Positions 36,497 through 43,922 are shown, counted from the stretch's first letter. The stretch: 64,000 bases of DNA from Thermohalobaculum xanthum (GCF_016623495.1 NZ_JAEHHL010000009.1:152915-216914); one strand, 5' to 3'. Translations and numbers: made by a program. The notes: a model not told the origin generated them from the sequence alone.

Positions 36497-36871
36497 TCAA
36501 CCCGCGATCGCGAAGATCGTGTATCGGGGATCGTCGCCAAACCGGTTCTCGCCCGCCTCGCCCCTGCGGCTCAGCAGGATGGCCAGCGCCACGGCGCCGA
36601 TGGCGGGGACGAGAACGAGGAATGCCAGCACGCCCGAGCGGCCGGTGTCATGCAGCCGCCGCACCGTCACCGCGGCGAGCGGCACGATAAGCCCGAGCGC
36701 GAGCGCCTGCGCCGCCGGCACGATGGCCGGCATCTCGGCCGCGGCGACGGCCAGACCCAGCAGCGCGAGGACGCTGAAGCCCGCGAACCACCAGAACTCG
36801 TGCCGGCCGGCGCGCCCTGCGAAGACCGCGTAGTGCGACAGGCACGAGGCCACCGCGTCCCAGAACCGCAT
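36497..36871 (-). CDS. DUF805 membrane protein
   Basis: A 124-aa inner-membrane protein with three to four hydrophobic segments. Family motifs are clear: GRAGRHEFWWF near residue 19, VRRLHDTGRSG near 70, and a C-terminal ENRFGDDPR. Function unknown. Its 5' end lies 48 bp from the left repeat of the mobile element, so the insertion sits immediately upstream and may have replaced its promoter. Confidence 0.88.
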   Translation of the reverse strand: MRFWDAVASCLSHYAVFAGRAGRHEFWWFAGFSVLALLGLAVAAAEMPAIVPAAQALALGLIVPLAAVTVRRLHDTGRSGVLAFLVLVPAIGAVALAILLSRRGEAGENRFGDDPRYTIFAIAG

Positions 36872-36918
36872 CGTCCGCTCCCAGTATCCATTCCCGGGAG
36901 CGACCCTGCCGCAGCAAT

Positions 36919-36931
36919 GGTTGAGAAACGG
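36919..36931 (+). repeat. Left attachment-site repeat (attL core)
   Basis: GGTTGAGAAACGG occurs here and again at 46587-46599, flanking a 9.7-kb segment whose first gene is an integrase. The 13-bp identity in direct orientation at both edges is the expected result of site-specific integration. Confidence 0.75.
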
Positions 36932-37018
36932 AAGGCTGCCTTCATTTTACCCGCTATTACAGCCTTTCACATTTTTCACTAAAAAGCAGTCACTTAAGCG
37001 AAATCCGCTATTCGAGGG

Positions 37019-37047
37019 TTTACAGCGATATTCCCTCATGCGCATAT
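37019..37047 (+). promoter_or_regulatory. Candidate integrase promoter and repeated CCGCTATT sites
   Basis: TTTACA (37019-37024) and GCATAT (37042-37047) are 17 bp apart in an AT-rich leader 34 bp before the integrase ATG. CCGCTATT occurs twice just upstream (36951-36958 and 37005-37012) and a related ACGCTATT near 38827; these may be integrase arm-type sites. Read by eye. Confidence 0.4.
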
Positions 37048-37080
37048 TTTTAGGCGTAGTCTTTGGTGGAGACGCCCGAT

Positions 37081-38256
37081 ATGCCGAGAAAGGTTTACGA
37101 CCAAATTCACGCCCGCCAGGTGGACACGCTGCCGGTCGGAAAGCACGCCGATGGGCGGGGTCTTTACCTGCACGTCGCGAGCGAGAAAGCGCGCTCATGG
37201 GTGTGGCGCGGGACCGTGCAGGGGCGGCGTCGCGAAATCTCGATTGGCCCGGCGGACGTGGTTTCGCTCAAGTCGGCGCGCATGACGGCAGAGGACTGGC
37301 GGCGCATCGCCCTTGACGGCGGCGACCCGATGAAGACGCGCGACGAGGCCCGCCGGTCGGCGATGACATTCGAGGAAGCGGCGCGGCTCGTCTGGGCTGA
37401 ACAAGTCGAGGGGCAGAAGTCGGCGCGCTATTCCCAGACGTGGATCACGTCGCTGGAGCGCGATGCCTTCCCCGTCATCGGGCGCATCCCCGTCAACGCC
37501 ATCCGGCAAGGCGATTTCCTTCGCGTTCTCGCCCCGATCTGGACTGAGCGCCACGCGACCGCAAAGCACATCAAGCAGCGTCTCGCGACCATCATGGATT
37601 GGGCGCGCGCAGCGGGTCACTTCGAGGGCGTCAACCCGGCGGATGGCATCGAACGGGGGCTTGCAAAGGTCGCGCACCGGGCGACGCATCACCGGGCCGT
37701 CCCGTGGGCCGATGTCCCGCAGGTATTCGCGAAGCTGGGCGAGGCGGAAGGCGTAGCGCCGCTGGCCGTTCAATTCCTCATCCTCACCGCAGCCCGGTCG
37801 GGCGAAGTGCGCGGCATGACGTGGGCCGAGGTGGATATGGATGCGGGCGTCTGGACGATTCCCCCCGAGCGCATGAAGACGCGCCGCGAGCATCGCGTCC
37901 CGCTAAGCGCCGAGGCGCTCGCAATCCTGCAACGGGTCCGCCCCCTGTCCGATGGGCTTTGCTTCCCGAGCCGGATTGCAGGCAAGCCGATGGGCGACGC
38001 CACGCTGTCCGCGCTACTCAAGACGCTGGACATTCCCGGCGTTCCGCATGGCTTCAGAAGCAGCTTCAGGGATTGGGCCGAGGAAAGAGGCAGGGTGCGG
38101 CGCGAGATTGCCGAGATGTGCCTTGCCCACGTGGTCGGCAATGCCGTCGAGCGGGCTTATAGGCGCACCGACGTGCTTGAAGAACGGCGCGAGGCGCTAG
38201 CCCGTTGGGGCCGGTTTGTCCGCCCCGCGTCGGCTGACGTGGTGGCAATCGCATGA
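37081..38256 (+). CDS. int: Tyrosine recombinase/integrase, P4 type
   Basis: Site-specific recombinase that would insert and excise the island. 391 aa. An N-terminal DUF4102-type arm-binding domain (VGKHADGRGLYLHVASEKARSWVWR), a core-binding SAM-like domain (about 95-180), and a catalytic domain with Arg in LTAARSGEVRGMTW, HGFRSSFRDW (His-x-x-Arg), the second His in LAHVVGNAVERAY and the nucleophile Tyr in AYRR. ATG at 37081 after GGTGGAGACGCCCGAT; an in-frame ATG exists at 37063. Its stop overlaps the next gene start by four bases. Confidence 0.95.
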   Translation: MPRKVYDQIHARQVDTLPVGKHADGRGLYLHVASEKARSWVWRGTVQGRRREISIGPADVVSLKSARMTAEDWRRIALDGGDPMKTRDEARRSAMTFEEAARLVWAEQVEGQKSARYSQTWITSLERDAFPVIGRIPVNAIRQGDFLRVLAPIWTERHATAKHIKQRLATIMDWARAAGHFEGVNPADGIERGLAKVAHRATHHRAVPWADVPQVFAKLGEAEGVAPLAVQFLILTAARSGEVRGMTWAEVDMDAGVWTIPPERMKTRREHRVPLSAEALAILQRVRPLSDGLCFPSRIAGKPMGDATLSALLKTLDIPGVPHGFRSSFRDWAEERGRVRREIAEMCLAHVVGNAVERAYRRTDVLEERREALARWGRFVRPASADVVAIA

Positions 38257-38804
38257 GCCGGAAAAAGAACCGAAAGCCCGATAATTCTACGGCGGTAAAT
38301 GAGGACGGATGGCCCCTAGAGCCCGATAACTCTACGGCCGTAGATGAGGACGGATGGCCCCTAGCGGCCGCGACCCTTTCCGTGGAAGCAGCTAATTTCC
38401 GCTTCATCCGTGACCGCATGAGACGCTATCGGAGGGGCTGGAAGGCCGGACACGCTGTCGCGGTGACTGACGCGGTCAGGTTCTGTGACAGGCACAAGGT
38501 GCCGCATCCCGATTGGCTGAAAGCTGCCGTCCGGTCCCTTGCCGACCCGCCGCAGAAACGCAAGCGCGGCCAGCCGCCCGCCGATGAGGCGGATTTAATA
38601 CGATGGGATGTTGTCGTTATGTTGCGCTTGGGGCGAGGTGAGGACCGCAAAGTCTACAAATGGGACGAGGTGTTTGAGGCGGCGTCGAAATACTTGGAGG
38701 GCACCCCGCATTGGGGCACCGCCGACACCATCAGCGCATCATACAAACGTGTCATCAAGCGGGACCGGCTAACCCCCGGACGTTATTACACAAAAGATCT
38801 CTAA
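38253..38804 (+). CDS. Island hypothetical protein with N-terminal tandem repeat
   Basis: A 183-aa protein coupled to the integrase (ATGA overlap at 38253). After a basic start (SRKKNRK), a 15-residue unit (PDNSTAVxEDGWPLx) is repeated twice from 45-bp DNA repeats at 38277-38321 and 38322-38366. The rest is basic with several Arg/Lys clusters (RDRMRRYRRGWKAGH; QKRKRGQPP), consistent with nucleic-acid binding. No family recognised. Confidence 0.65.
   Translation: MSRKKNRKPDNSTAVNEDGWPLEPDNSTAVDEDGWPLAAATLSVEAANFRFIRDRMRRYRRGWKAGHAVAVTDAVRFCDRHKVPHPDWLKAAVRSLADPPQKRKRGQPPADEADLIRWDVVVMLRLGRGEDRKVYKWDEVFEAASKYLEGTPHWGTADTISASYKRVIKRDRLTPGRYYTKDL
38277..38366 (+). repeat. 45-bp tandem duplication inside island gene
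   Basis: Two adjacent 45-bp copies differing at a handful of positions encode two 15-aa units. In-frame length preserves the reading frame. Confidence 0.85.
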
Positions 38805-38886
38805 GGCGATTTCGGGGTAAGTTATTACGCTATTTTCTCTCCCGTGAAAGCACACGGGGCGACCGTCATTTTCGGCCCTACACAAC

Positions 38887-38901
38887 GGCGCACGGTGCGC
38901 C
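38887..38901. promoter_or_regulatory. Palindrome upstream of the HTH gene
   Basis: GGCGCAC-G-GTGCGCC, a perfect 7+7 dyad 16 bp upstream of the HTH gene start and just before its TAGGAGG ribosome site. Likely operator for autoregulation or binding site of the encoded HTH protein; inference. Confidence 0.45.
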
Positions 38902-38917
38902 CGGTAGGAGGCAGAAA

Positions 38918-39088
38918 ATGCAGGCAGACCTAACGATCCATGAATTTGCCGAGCGTCTTGGCGTGAGCCATATGACGATCCGTCGCCGCATCTGGGCGGG
39001 CGAGATCAAGTCATACCGGCTTGGGCCGAGTATCGTCCGCATCCCTTACACCGAACTCGACCGCATCCGGGGCGGCGAGGCTGCGTGA
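38918..39088 (+). CDS. Excisionase/MerR-like HTH protein
   Basis: A 56-aa protein made almost entirely of an HTH_17-type winged helix: LTIHEFAERLGVSHMTIRRRIWAGEIKSYRLGPSIVRIP. Proteins like this act as excisionase (directionality factor) or island repressor. Start at 38918 after TAGGAGGCAGAAA, a strong ribosome site. It follows the integrase block by a 113-nt gap containing a dyad. Confidence 0.8.
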   Translation: MQADLTIHEFAERLGVSHMTIRRRIWAGEIKSYRLGPSIVRIPYTELDRIRGGEAA

Positions 39089-39257
39089 CTGCGAAGAAAT
39101 GGGCCACCCTTGGCGGGGGCGGCCCAGATGTGGGGTACTCGGCTGTAAACCGCACAAACCCTAGTCAAAATCGCCACGTTTCGCAAGTTGTCGCGTTCTT
39201 GGTGCGGATTGATCCCGCGCACATCTCAGCCAGCCTTTTTGCGTGGGGGTGGCTGCG

Positions 39258-39545
39258 ATGAAGGATTGCAAAGCGACTATCGAAACGCTGATCGCTGCCG
39301 CTGGCGAGCCGGGCCACAGCTCGCCCGGACAGATTGCCGAGGGGCTGGCCGAAGTCCTGCGTGCGAAGTGGAGCCGCCCGGCGCGGCTCACGGTGGCCGG
39401 TGGCGCAACGCTTTCGCTCGACTATTGCGACCGTGAGATGTTGGCCGACGCCGCGCTCGACGTCCCGAGCTGGGGCGACGCAATCGAGGCCCGCCGCAAG
39501 GCATGGCTCGCCCGCTGGAAAGCCGAGCGGGAGGGCAACAGATGA
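39258..39545 (+). CDS. Island hypothetical protein
   Basis: A 95-aa soluble protein, acidic centre and basic end (WLARWKAEREGNR). No family recognised. ATG at 39258 after GGGGGTGGCTGCG. It begins a run of overlapping genes: its stop overlaps the next start (ATGATG). The 169 bp before it contain no gene. Confidence 0.6.
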   Translation: MKDCKATIETLIAAAGEPGHSSPGQIAEGLAEVLRAKWSRPARLTVAGGATLSLDYCDREMLADAALDVPSWGDAIEARRKAWLARWKAEREGNR

Positions 39546-39793
39546 TGCCGCACCGCAGGATGCCAATCGACGAATTGGATTGGCGGCTTCGCGACGCGTT
39601 GAGCAGGCATCGGCTCACCGGCTGGCCGCTCAAGTTCGCCGTCTCGTTCGTGTCGCTATGCAAGCGGGGGCGCTCGCCGTCCTCGAAGCAGATCAAGATC
39701 GCCCGCGAGATCGTCGCGGACCTTCGCGCCGGGACCGCCGGGCCGCTGGTCGAGGATATCGAGCCCCTGCTTGATGACGAGGCAGGGCCATGA
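39542..39793 (+). CDS. Island hypothetical protein
   Basis: An 83-aa protein (MMPHRRMPIDELDWRLRDAL...). Start at 39542 or the adjacent ATG at 39545; both overlap the previous stop, showing coupling. KRGRSPSSKQIKIAREIVADL looks like a short helical DNA-binding stretch. The stop overlaps the DUF1376 start by ATGA. Family unknown. Confidence 0.65.
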   Translation: MMPHRRMPIDELDWRLRDALSRHRLTGWPLKFAVSFVSLCKRGRSPSSKQIKIAREIVADLRAGTAGPLVEDIEPLLDDEAGP

Positions 39794-40176
39794 GCGCGGG
39801 CGATGTGTTCTGGTTCCGTTATGACCCGCGCGACACGGCGCAGGCTACGGGCCGCATGACGCTGGCACAGAAGGGCGCGCACCACGCTTTGCTAGAGATC
39901 GCGTGGTCGCGGCCATCGTGTTCAATCCCCGCTGACGACGACTGGATGCGCCGCAGGCTTGGCATCACGGCAGATGAATTCGCACGTGATGTGCGGCCTG
40001 TCCTGGACACGCTTTGGACCTTGGAAGGCGATCCGCCAAACGCCGATTGGGTCAGTGATTGGCTTCGCGGTTGTCGTCAGGAAGCGGCCCAACGGTCGCA
40101 CGCCGCGAGAACGTCCGCGATGGCGCGTCACTACCCCGACAAGATCCACCCTTTGAAACCAAAGGAAAAACCGTGA
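39790..40176 (+). CDS. DUF1376 domain protein
   Basis: A 128-aa protein resembling DUF1376, found in phage replication modules: DVFWFRYDPRDTAQATGRMTLAQKGAHHALLEIAW at the N terminus, then PADDDWMRRRLGI. The family is short here; many members carry extra helicase-loader domains, absent in this copy. Coupled both sides (ATGA upstream, TGATG downstream). Likely part of the island replication block with the Topo VI-A-like gene that follows. Confidence 0.7.
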   Translation: MSAGDVFWFRYDPRDTAQATGRMTLAQKGAHHALLEIAWSRPSCSIPADDDWMRRRLGITADEFARDVRPVLDTLWTLEGDPPNADWVSDWLRGCRQEAAQRSHAARTSAMARHYPDKIHPLKPKEKP

Positions 40177-40277
40177 TGCGTTCGCATTGCTATAACAGCA
40201 CAGCACAGCACAGCACAGTTTGCTTAGAGGATAAGGAAGAAGCTTCGCGTCGCGAAAAGCGCGAGGGCGACGCATGA
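40176..40277 (+). CDS. Possible 33-aa coupled leader peptide containing a pentanucleotide repeat
   Basis: An ATG frame sharing one base with the DUF1376 stop (TGATG) and overlapping the Topo VI-A-like start by ATGA. It translates MRSHCYNSTAQHSTVCLEDK then a charged tail. The STAQHST stretch comes from a 5-bp repeat. There is no independent ribosome site; coupling at both ends is the main evidence. It could simply be a translated spacer that passes ribosomes to the next gene. Confidence 0.4.
   Translation: MRSHCYNSTAQHSTVCLEDKEEASRREKREGDA
40195..40218 (+). repeat. Pentanucleotide microsatellite (ACAGC, 4.8 copies)
   Basis: ACAGC repeated four full times plus ACAG. The unit length is not a multiple of three, so gain or loss of a unit would shift the overlapping short frame. 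Confidence 0.9.
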
Positions 40278-41149
40278 GCATTTATCAGGCTCGCCCGATA
40301 AAACGGCATCGCGCGACGAGCGACGAGATGGACCACCGCGCGGCGTTCCTTGTGGGCTACGCGGCCAAGCATAGGCCCGTCACGGTTCGGCAGTTGTTCT
40401 ACGCCGCAACCGTCTACGGCATTCCCGGAATCGAAAAGACCGAAGCGGGATATGCCAAGGTGCAGGCACATGTGCTCGCGCTGCGCCGCGACGGGTTGAT
40501 GCCCTACAGCATGATTGCCGACGAGACCCGGTTGATGCGCAAGCCACGGACGCATGATGGATGGATGGATGCCCTGCGCGACACGGCGCGGCTCTATCGC
40601 AAGTCGCTGTGGGCTGACTCAAGCGAGCGGGTGGAAATCTGGATCGAAAAAGGTGCGCTCGCGGGCGTGATCTTACCGGTCACCGACGAGTTTGATGTCC
40701 CCTTGATGCCGACGCACGGCTACACGTCCGAAACCTTCGCGCACAACGCTGTCGAGGATATGCGAGGCACCGGCAAGACCCTTGTCGTTTACAGTTTGTA
40801 TGACTTCGACCGAAGCGGCCAGGACGCCGAGGCGTCGCTGCGCGAGAAGGTGGAGCGGTTCGGCGCGGAGTATGGCGTCCCGGTTCGGTTTCGCCCGCTC
40901 GCGCTCACTGTCCAGCAAGTTGTTGACATGGGTCTTCCGACGCGCCCGGCAAAGCGCACGACGAAGGCCGACCAGCGTTGGCCATACCCCTTCGCGGCAG
41001 AACTTGACGCGATCCCGCCCGACCGCATCCGCCAGATCGTTCGCGAGGCGATAGAGCAGCACTTGCCCGCCGACGAACTGGCGCACCTCAAGGCAGTTGA
41101 GCGTGCCGAGCGCGAGACGCTGGAACAGTTTCTCTACGGTGACGCATGA
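40274..41149 (+). CDS. Stand-alone Topo VI-A/Spo11-like protein (Mini-A-like)
   Basis: A 291-aa protein with the order of elements of Topo VI subunit A and Spo11: an N-terminal winged-helix segment TVRQLFYAATVYG in which Tyr43 sits where the DNA-cleaving tyrosine is expected, then a Toprim domain with Glu125 in VEIWIEKGALAG, HGYTSETF, and Asp177/Asp179 in YSLYDFDRSGQDAE. No GHKL ATPase (B subunit) gene is nearby. Stand-alone A-like proteins from mobile elements have been named Mini-A; this looks like a short member. It may nick or cleave DNA for replication or recombination. Starts and ends with ATGA overlaps. Confidence 0.75.
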   Translation: MSIYQARPIKRHRATSDEMDHRAAFLVGYAAKHRPVTVRQLFYAATVYGIPGIEKTEAGYAKVQAHVLALRRDGLMPYSMIADETRLMRKPRTHDGWMDALRDTARLYRKSLWADSSERVEIWIEKGALAGVILPVTDEFDVPLMPTHGYTSETFAHNAVEDMRGTGKTLVVYSLYDFDRSGQDAEASLREKVERFGAEYGVPVRFRPLALTVQQVVDMGLPTRPAKRTTKADQRWPYPFAAELDAIPPDRIRQIVREAIEQHLPADELAHLKAVERAERETLEQFLYGDA

Positions 41150-41454
41150 ACGCCCCCGCAAAGCCCCTCACGCCCGCCGAGATGGAAGCCCGCGCGCTTG
41201 AGGCAGCCGCGCGTGCGGCGGATTGGGACGAGTATCCGAGCCAGCGTGCAAAGGCGCTCTGGGCGTCCGTTTTGCTCGCGGCCATCGAAGACGCGCTCGC
41301 CCCATCCGCCGCAATGAAGCCGGCGCAACATGTGTCGCTGGGATGGTTCGGCACGTCCAGCTTCCGGCACGTCTGCGCGCTATGCGAGCTCGACCACGAG
41401 GCCGTTATGGACCGGCTCCGCCCTCACCTTGAGCAAGCAAAGGCCCGGCGATGA
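41146..41454 (+). CDS. Island hypothetical protein
   Basis: A 102-aa, alanine-rich helical protein (TPAEMEARALEAAARAADWDEYPSQRAK...). A CALC pair and a His (SFRHVCALCELDHEAV) hint at a possible metal site. No family recognised. Overlaps both neighbours by ATGA quartets, so it is expressed with the Topo VI-A-like gene. Confidence 0.65.
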   Translation: MNAPAKPLTPAEMEARALEAAARAADWDEYPSQRAKALWASVLLAAIEDALAPSAAMKPAQHVSLGWFGTSSFRHVCALCELDHEAVMDRLRPHLEQAKARR

Positions 41455-41651
41455 GCAGGGCGAGCGATGCGAAGCGGCAACGCTGGCAAAGAGCCAGACA
41501 ACGCGCGGGCAAGTCGGCGCTCGTCGTCTATGTGTCCGACGAGTTTATCTCTGCACTAATAGAGGGCGGGCAGATTTCAAAGAAAGAAGCCGAGGATAAG
41601 CACCTTTTGGCGGATAGGTTGGGAAATATTATCGAGGCCATGTTGATTTAG
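41451..41651 (+). CDS. Island small hypothetical protein
   Basis: A 66-aa protein. Basic N-terminal third (SRASDAKRQRWQRARQRAGK) followed by LVVYVSDEFISALIEGGQIS and an amphipathic helix. The pattern recalls small RHH-like phage proteins but is not diagnostic. ATGA overlap with the gene upstream. Confidence 0.6.
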   Translation: MSRASDAKRQRWQRARQRAGKSALVVYVSDEFISALIEGGQISKKEAEDKHLLADRLGNIIEAMLI

Positions 41652-41721
41652 TCACGGCGTGACTGTCAGAGGGCGCAGTGTTCTCGTAAAATATTCGGGA
41701 ACAAAGGCAAGGAGCCCATTC

Positions 41722-42312
41722 ATGGCAGGAAATCTAAATATCGCGTTCCCAGAGGACGATGCGGCGTTCGCGGCTTTACGCGAGCAACAGCAACAGGCGC
41801 ACGACGAGATCGCGAGAAACTCGGAGATCGTCCAGAAATACAAAGCGCACATTAACGCGGTTTCTTCTGTCTTCGCGCCACGGCGTCCTGATCCGACAAC
41901 CGAGGAAACGGAACGCGCACGGGAAGCCTCGCGCAATGTGAGGGCCGCCCGCGTGAAGTTGCGCGACCTCGAACTTCCGTTGAGGGAAGCGAGATCGAAG
42001 GCGGCAAGGCAGATCGCGGATCAGGCTCGGCCCGAATATCTGGCGAGGCTCGGCGCCTATGCCGCCGCCTACCTGAAAAGCCATGAGGCCGAGCTCGTCG
42101 CGTTGGAGGAGATCTTCGCGCTTCGGGGCGAGTTGGAGGCAAGGGCGGTTCCGCTGGGCACCTTCCCGATCGTGCCGTTCGAGCGGAAATTCGAGAACGT
42201 CTCATGGCGGCGTCAGGTGGTGCGCGAGGACGCGCTGGAACTTGTCCGACTTGGCGCGCTGAAACCGGCGGATGTTCCGTCCGCGTTGCGCAAATATTGG
42301 GGGCTAGCATGA
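41722..42312 (+). CDS. Island coiled-coil hypothetical protein
   Basis: A 196-aa protein. Residues about 18-100 are strongly helical and charged (REQQQQAHDEIARNSEIVQKY; RVKLRDLELPLREARSKAAR), likely a coiled coil. ATG at 41722 with AAGGAGCCCATTC upstream; an upstream in-frame start lacks a ribosome site. Stop overlaps the next start. Family unknown. Confidence 0.7.
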   Translation: MAGNLNIAFPEDDAAFAALREQQQQAHDEIARNSEIVQKYKAHINAVSSVFAPRRPDPTTEETERAREASRNVRAARVKLRDLELPLREARSKAARQIADQARPEYLARLGAYAAAYLKSHEAELVALEEIFALRGELEARAVPLGTFPIVPFERKFENVSWRRQVVREDALELVRLGALKPADVPSALRKYWGLA

Positions 42313-42575
42313 CGAAAATCAGAATGGGCGCCGCCAATGGCGAGCGCGTCGAAACGGGCAGCCGCAAGCGCCGCCGCCCCCACAAAGCCGGCGACGTGAC
42401 GTTTACCAGGCTCGCGAACGGCAACATCAAGGTGACCGGCGATGCGTGTCCCTACGACATCGCCGAGGCAATCCGCCGCTGGAAAGCCAAGAAGGCCGAA
42501 AAGCGCGCTCCGATTGGCGCGGACGGGGCAGCGGCGCGGCGTGCCCGGATGCGGCGGAAGCTGGTGAGAACATGA
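42309..42575 (+). CDS. Island small basic protein
   Basis: An 88-aa very basic protein (SRKRRRPHKAGDVTFTRL; RRWKAKKAEKRAP; RRARMRRKLVRT), probably binding nucleic acid. Coupled to the coiled-coil gene by ATGA. It is followed by a strong terminator-like hairpin at 42620. Confidence 0.65.
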   Translation: MTKIRMGAANGERVETGSRKRRRPHKAGDVTFTRLANGNIKVTGDACPYDIAEAIRRWKAKKAEKRAPIGADGAAARRARMRRKLVRT

Positions 42576-42619
42576 GAGATGGGCGGGCGCGTCTGTTCGC
42601 GAGCGAGCCCGCCTCACTT

Positions 42620-42661
42620 CCCCGGCCTGTCACCCCTTCACCGGCAGGCCGGGGCCTTTTT
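42620..42661 (+). terminator. Rho-independent terminator inside the island
   Basis: A perfect 10-bp stem (CCCCGGCCTG / CAGGCCGGGG), 15-nt loop, then CCTTTTT. It ends the coupled replication-gene run that starts near 39258. A frame overlapping it from 42572 is rejected in favour of the start at 42677. Confidence 0.8.
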
Positions 42662-42676
42662 GAAAGAGGCAGGGAC

Positions 42677-42856
42677 ATGAGCCAAAACGAGCCGCTCGGG
42701 AGAGCCCAAGAAAAAATCACCGGTGCTGGCCGACAGGTCCGCACCCTCACGCCCGAGGACGTGCGCGCCCTGCTTCGCGGGGTGGATCTCGACTACCTGG
42801 ACGCCGACGAAGTCAAAGCCCGGCGCGACGCCCGACGCGAGAGGATGCGCCGGTGA
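42677..42856 (+). CDS. Island small hypothetical protein
   Basis: A 59-aa protein (MSQNEPLGRAQEKITGAG...) ending in DADEVKARRDARRERMRR. Start at 42677 follows AGAGGCAGGG and lies after the terminator; an upstream in-frame ATG at 42572 would require translating the terminator stem. Its stop overlaps the next GTG start (GTGA). No family recognised. Confidence 0.55.
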   Translation: MSQNEPLGRAQEKITGAGRQVRTLTPEDVRALLRGVDLDYLDADEVKARRDARRERMRR

Positions 42857-43185
42857 TCCGTATCATGCTCGGCTCGACAGGCAGCACGCCCAGCGCATCG
42901 GCAGAAGGGCGCACCGCCGCATCGCGCGCGGCACCAATCTGCAAGCTTGCCCGCGACCTCGTGGCCATCGGGTATTCGCCCGACACGCTCGCCGAGGTTT
43001 GGCGCAATCAGTGCCTCGTCTTCGCTGCCCAGCCGCTTGGCAAGTGGGCAAAGCTGACCGTGGAAGAAACGACCAACGCGAGCGCACGTTTCCGCGTGTG
43101 GCGCGACCGTGCGGAATACTTCGCGGGGAAAGGCGAGAGGGACCGGCAGGCATCTGACCCCGCCGAAGATGAAGATGCCGCCTGA
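42853..43185 (+). CDS. Island hypothetical protein upstream of terS
   Basis: A 110-aa protein starting at GTG 42853, chosen for its GTGA overlap with the previous stop; an ATG four codons later is possible. SPDTLAEVWRNQCLVFAAQPLGKWAKLTVEET is its best-looking folded part and the C terminus is acidic. Unknown family. It is separated from the terminase gene by 118 bp. Confidence 0.6.
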   Translation: MIRIMLGSTGSTPSASAEGRTAASRAAPICKLARDLVAIGYSPDTLAEVWRNQCLVFAAQPLGKWAKLTVEETTNASARFRVWRDRAEYFAGKGERDRQASDPAEDEDAA

Positions 43186-43303
43186 GCGCCGGATACCCCC
43201 AACGCTGCGGGCAAATGACGGGGGAGGGGTGGGTCCGATTTCTAAGGGCTTAGGGCTGCCATCCGGCTCCCCCAAGGAACGCTAATTTAACTAAGGATCT
43301 GAA

Positions 43304-43636
43304 ATGCAGTTGAAGCCGCCCAAGCACCTGTCGAAGGAAGCTGCGTCCTGGTGGCGCTCGCTCATTGCGGAATACGAGATCAGCGACGTTGCGGGCCTGA
43401 CGCTGGTGACGACGGCCGCCGAGTGTCTGGATCGAATGCGGGCCGCACAAGACGCAATCCGCAAGCATGGCGAGGTGATCGAGGATCGCTATGGGAGCGT
43501 GAAGACGAACCCGGCTTGCTCGCTCGAAAAGGATTCCCGCAACGGGCTTCTCGCGGCGCTCAAGGCGCTCAACCTTGATCTTGAGCCAGTAAAGCCGCGC
43601 GGGCGGCCTGTAGCTGTCCCAGCATGGAGGGGGTGA
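43304..43636 (+). CDS. terS: P27-family phage terminase small subunit
   Basis: A 110-aa protein matching the P27 small-terminase pattern: PPKHLSKEAASWWRSLIAEYEISDVAGLTLVTTAAECLDR, then IEDRYGSVKTNPACSLEKDSRNGLLAALKAL and a C-terminal PRGRP. Small terminases recognise phage DNA pac/cos sites. No large terminase follows, which is unusual for a prophage but typical of packaging-redirecting islands. ATG at 43304 after AAGGATCTGAA. Confidence 0.85.
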   Translation: MQLKPPKHLSKEAASWWRSLIAEYEISDVAGLTLVTTAAECLDRMRAAQDAIRKHGEVIEDRYGSVKTNPACSLEKDSRNGLLAALKALNLDLEPVKPRGRPVAVPAWRG

Positions 43637-43637
43637 C

Positions 43638-43922
43638 ATGCCGACAGTGAGACGCCGCACCGCACGCAATCGGCAGCTATCCGCCACGCCCGAGGCGTTG
43701 GTTCACTGGCGAGACTACTTTGACGGCGGCTGTTTCCTTTTGGCTGGCGCCGAGCGTGATCTGGGCCTTGAGCGCGCCACGCCCGACGAGATCGACGCGG
43801 CGGCAAAAGCTGTCTGGCACGCTCACGGGGCCGAATATCTCGCGGCAATCGAGGGCATTCCGGGCGGGCAGTCGCTGGCATTCACCGCCGACTATGCCTT
43901 GCGGGCTTATGGGAGGCCTTAG
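43638..43922 (+). CDS. Island hypothetical protein next to terS
   Basis: A 94-aa protein that starts 2 nt after the small terminase stop. It begins PTVRRRTARNRQLSATPEALVHWRDYFDGG and ends FTADYALRAYGRP. No family recognised. The close spacing suggests it works with the terminase, perhaps in DNA recognition or as a packaging modifier; this is inference. Confidence 0.65.
   Translation: MPTVRRRTARNRQLSATPEALVHWRDYFDGGCFLLAGAERDLGLERATPDEIDAAAKAVWHAHGAEYLAAIEGIPGGQSLAFTADYALRAYGRP

Noticed and set aside
40195..40218. CRISPR-like short repeat
   Set aside because: A 5-bp microsatellite with no spacers and no cas genes in the window.
42572..42676. Longer N terminus for the 59-aa island protein
   Set aside because: It would translate through the terminator stem; the ATG at 42677 has a good ribosome site.
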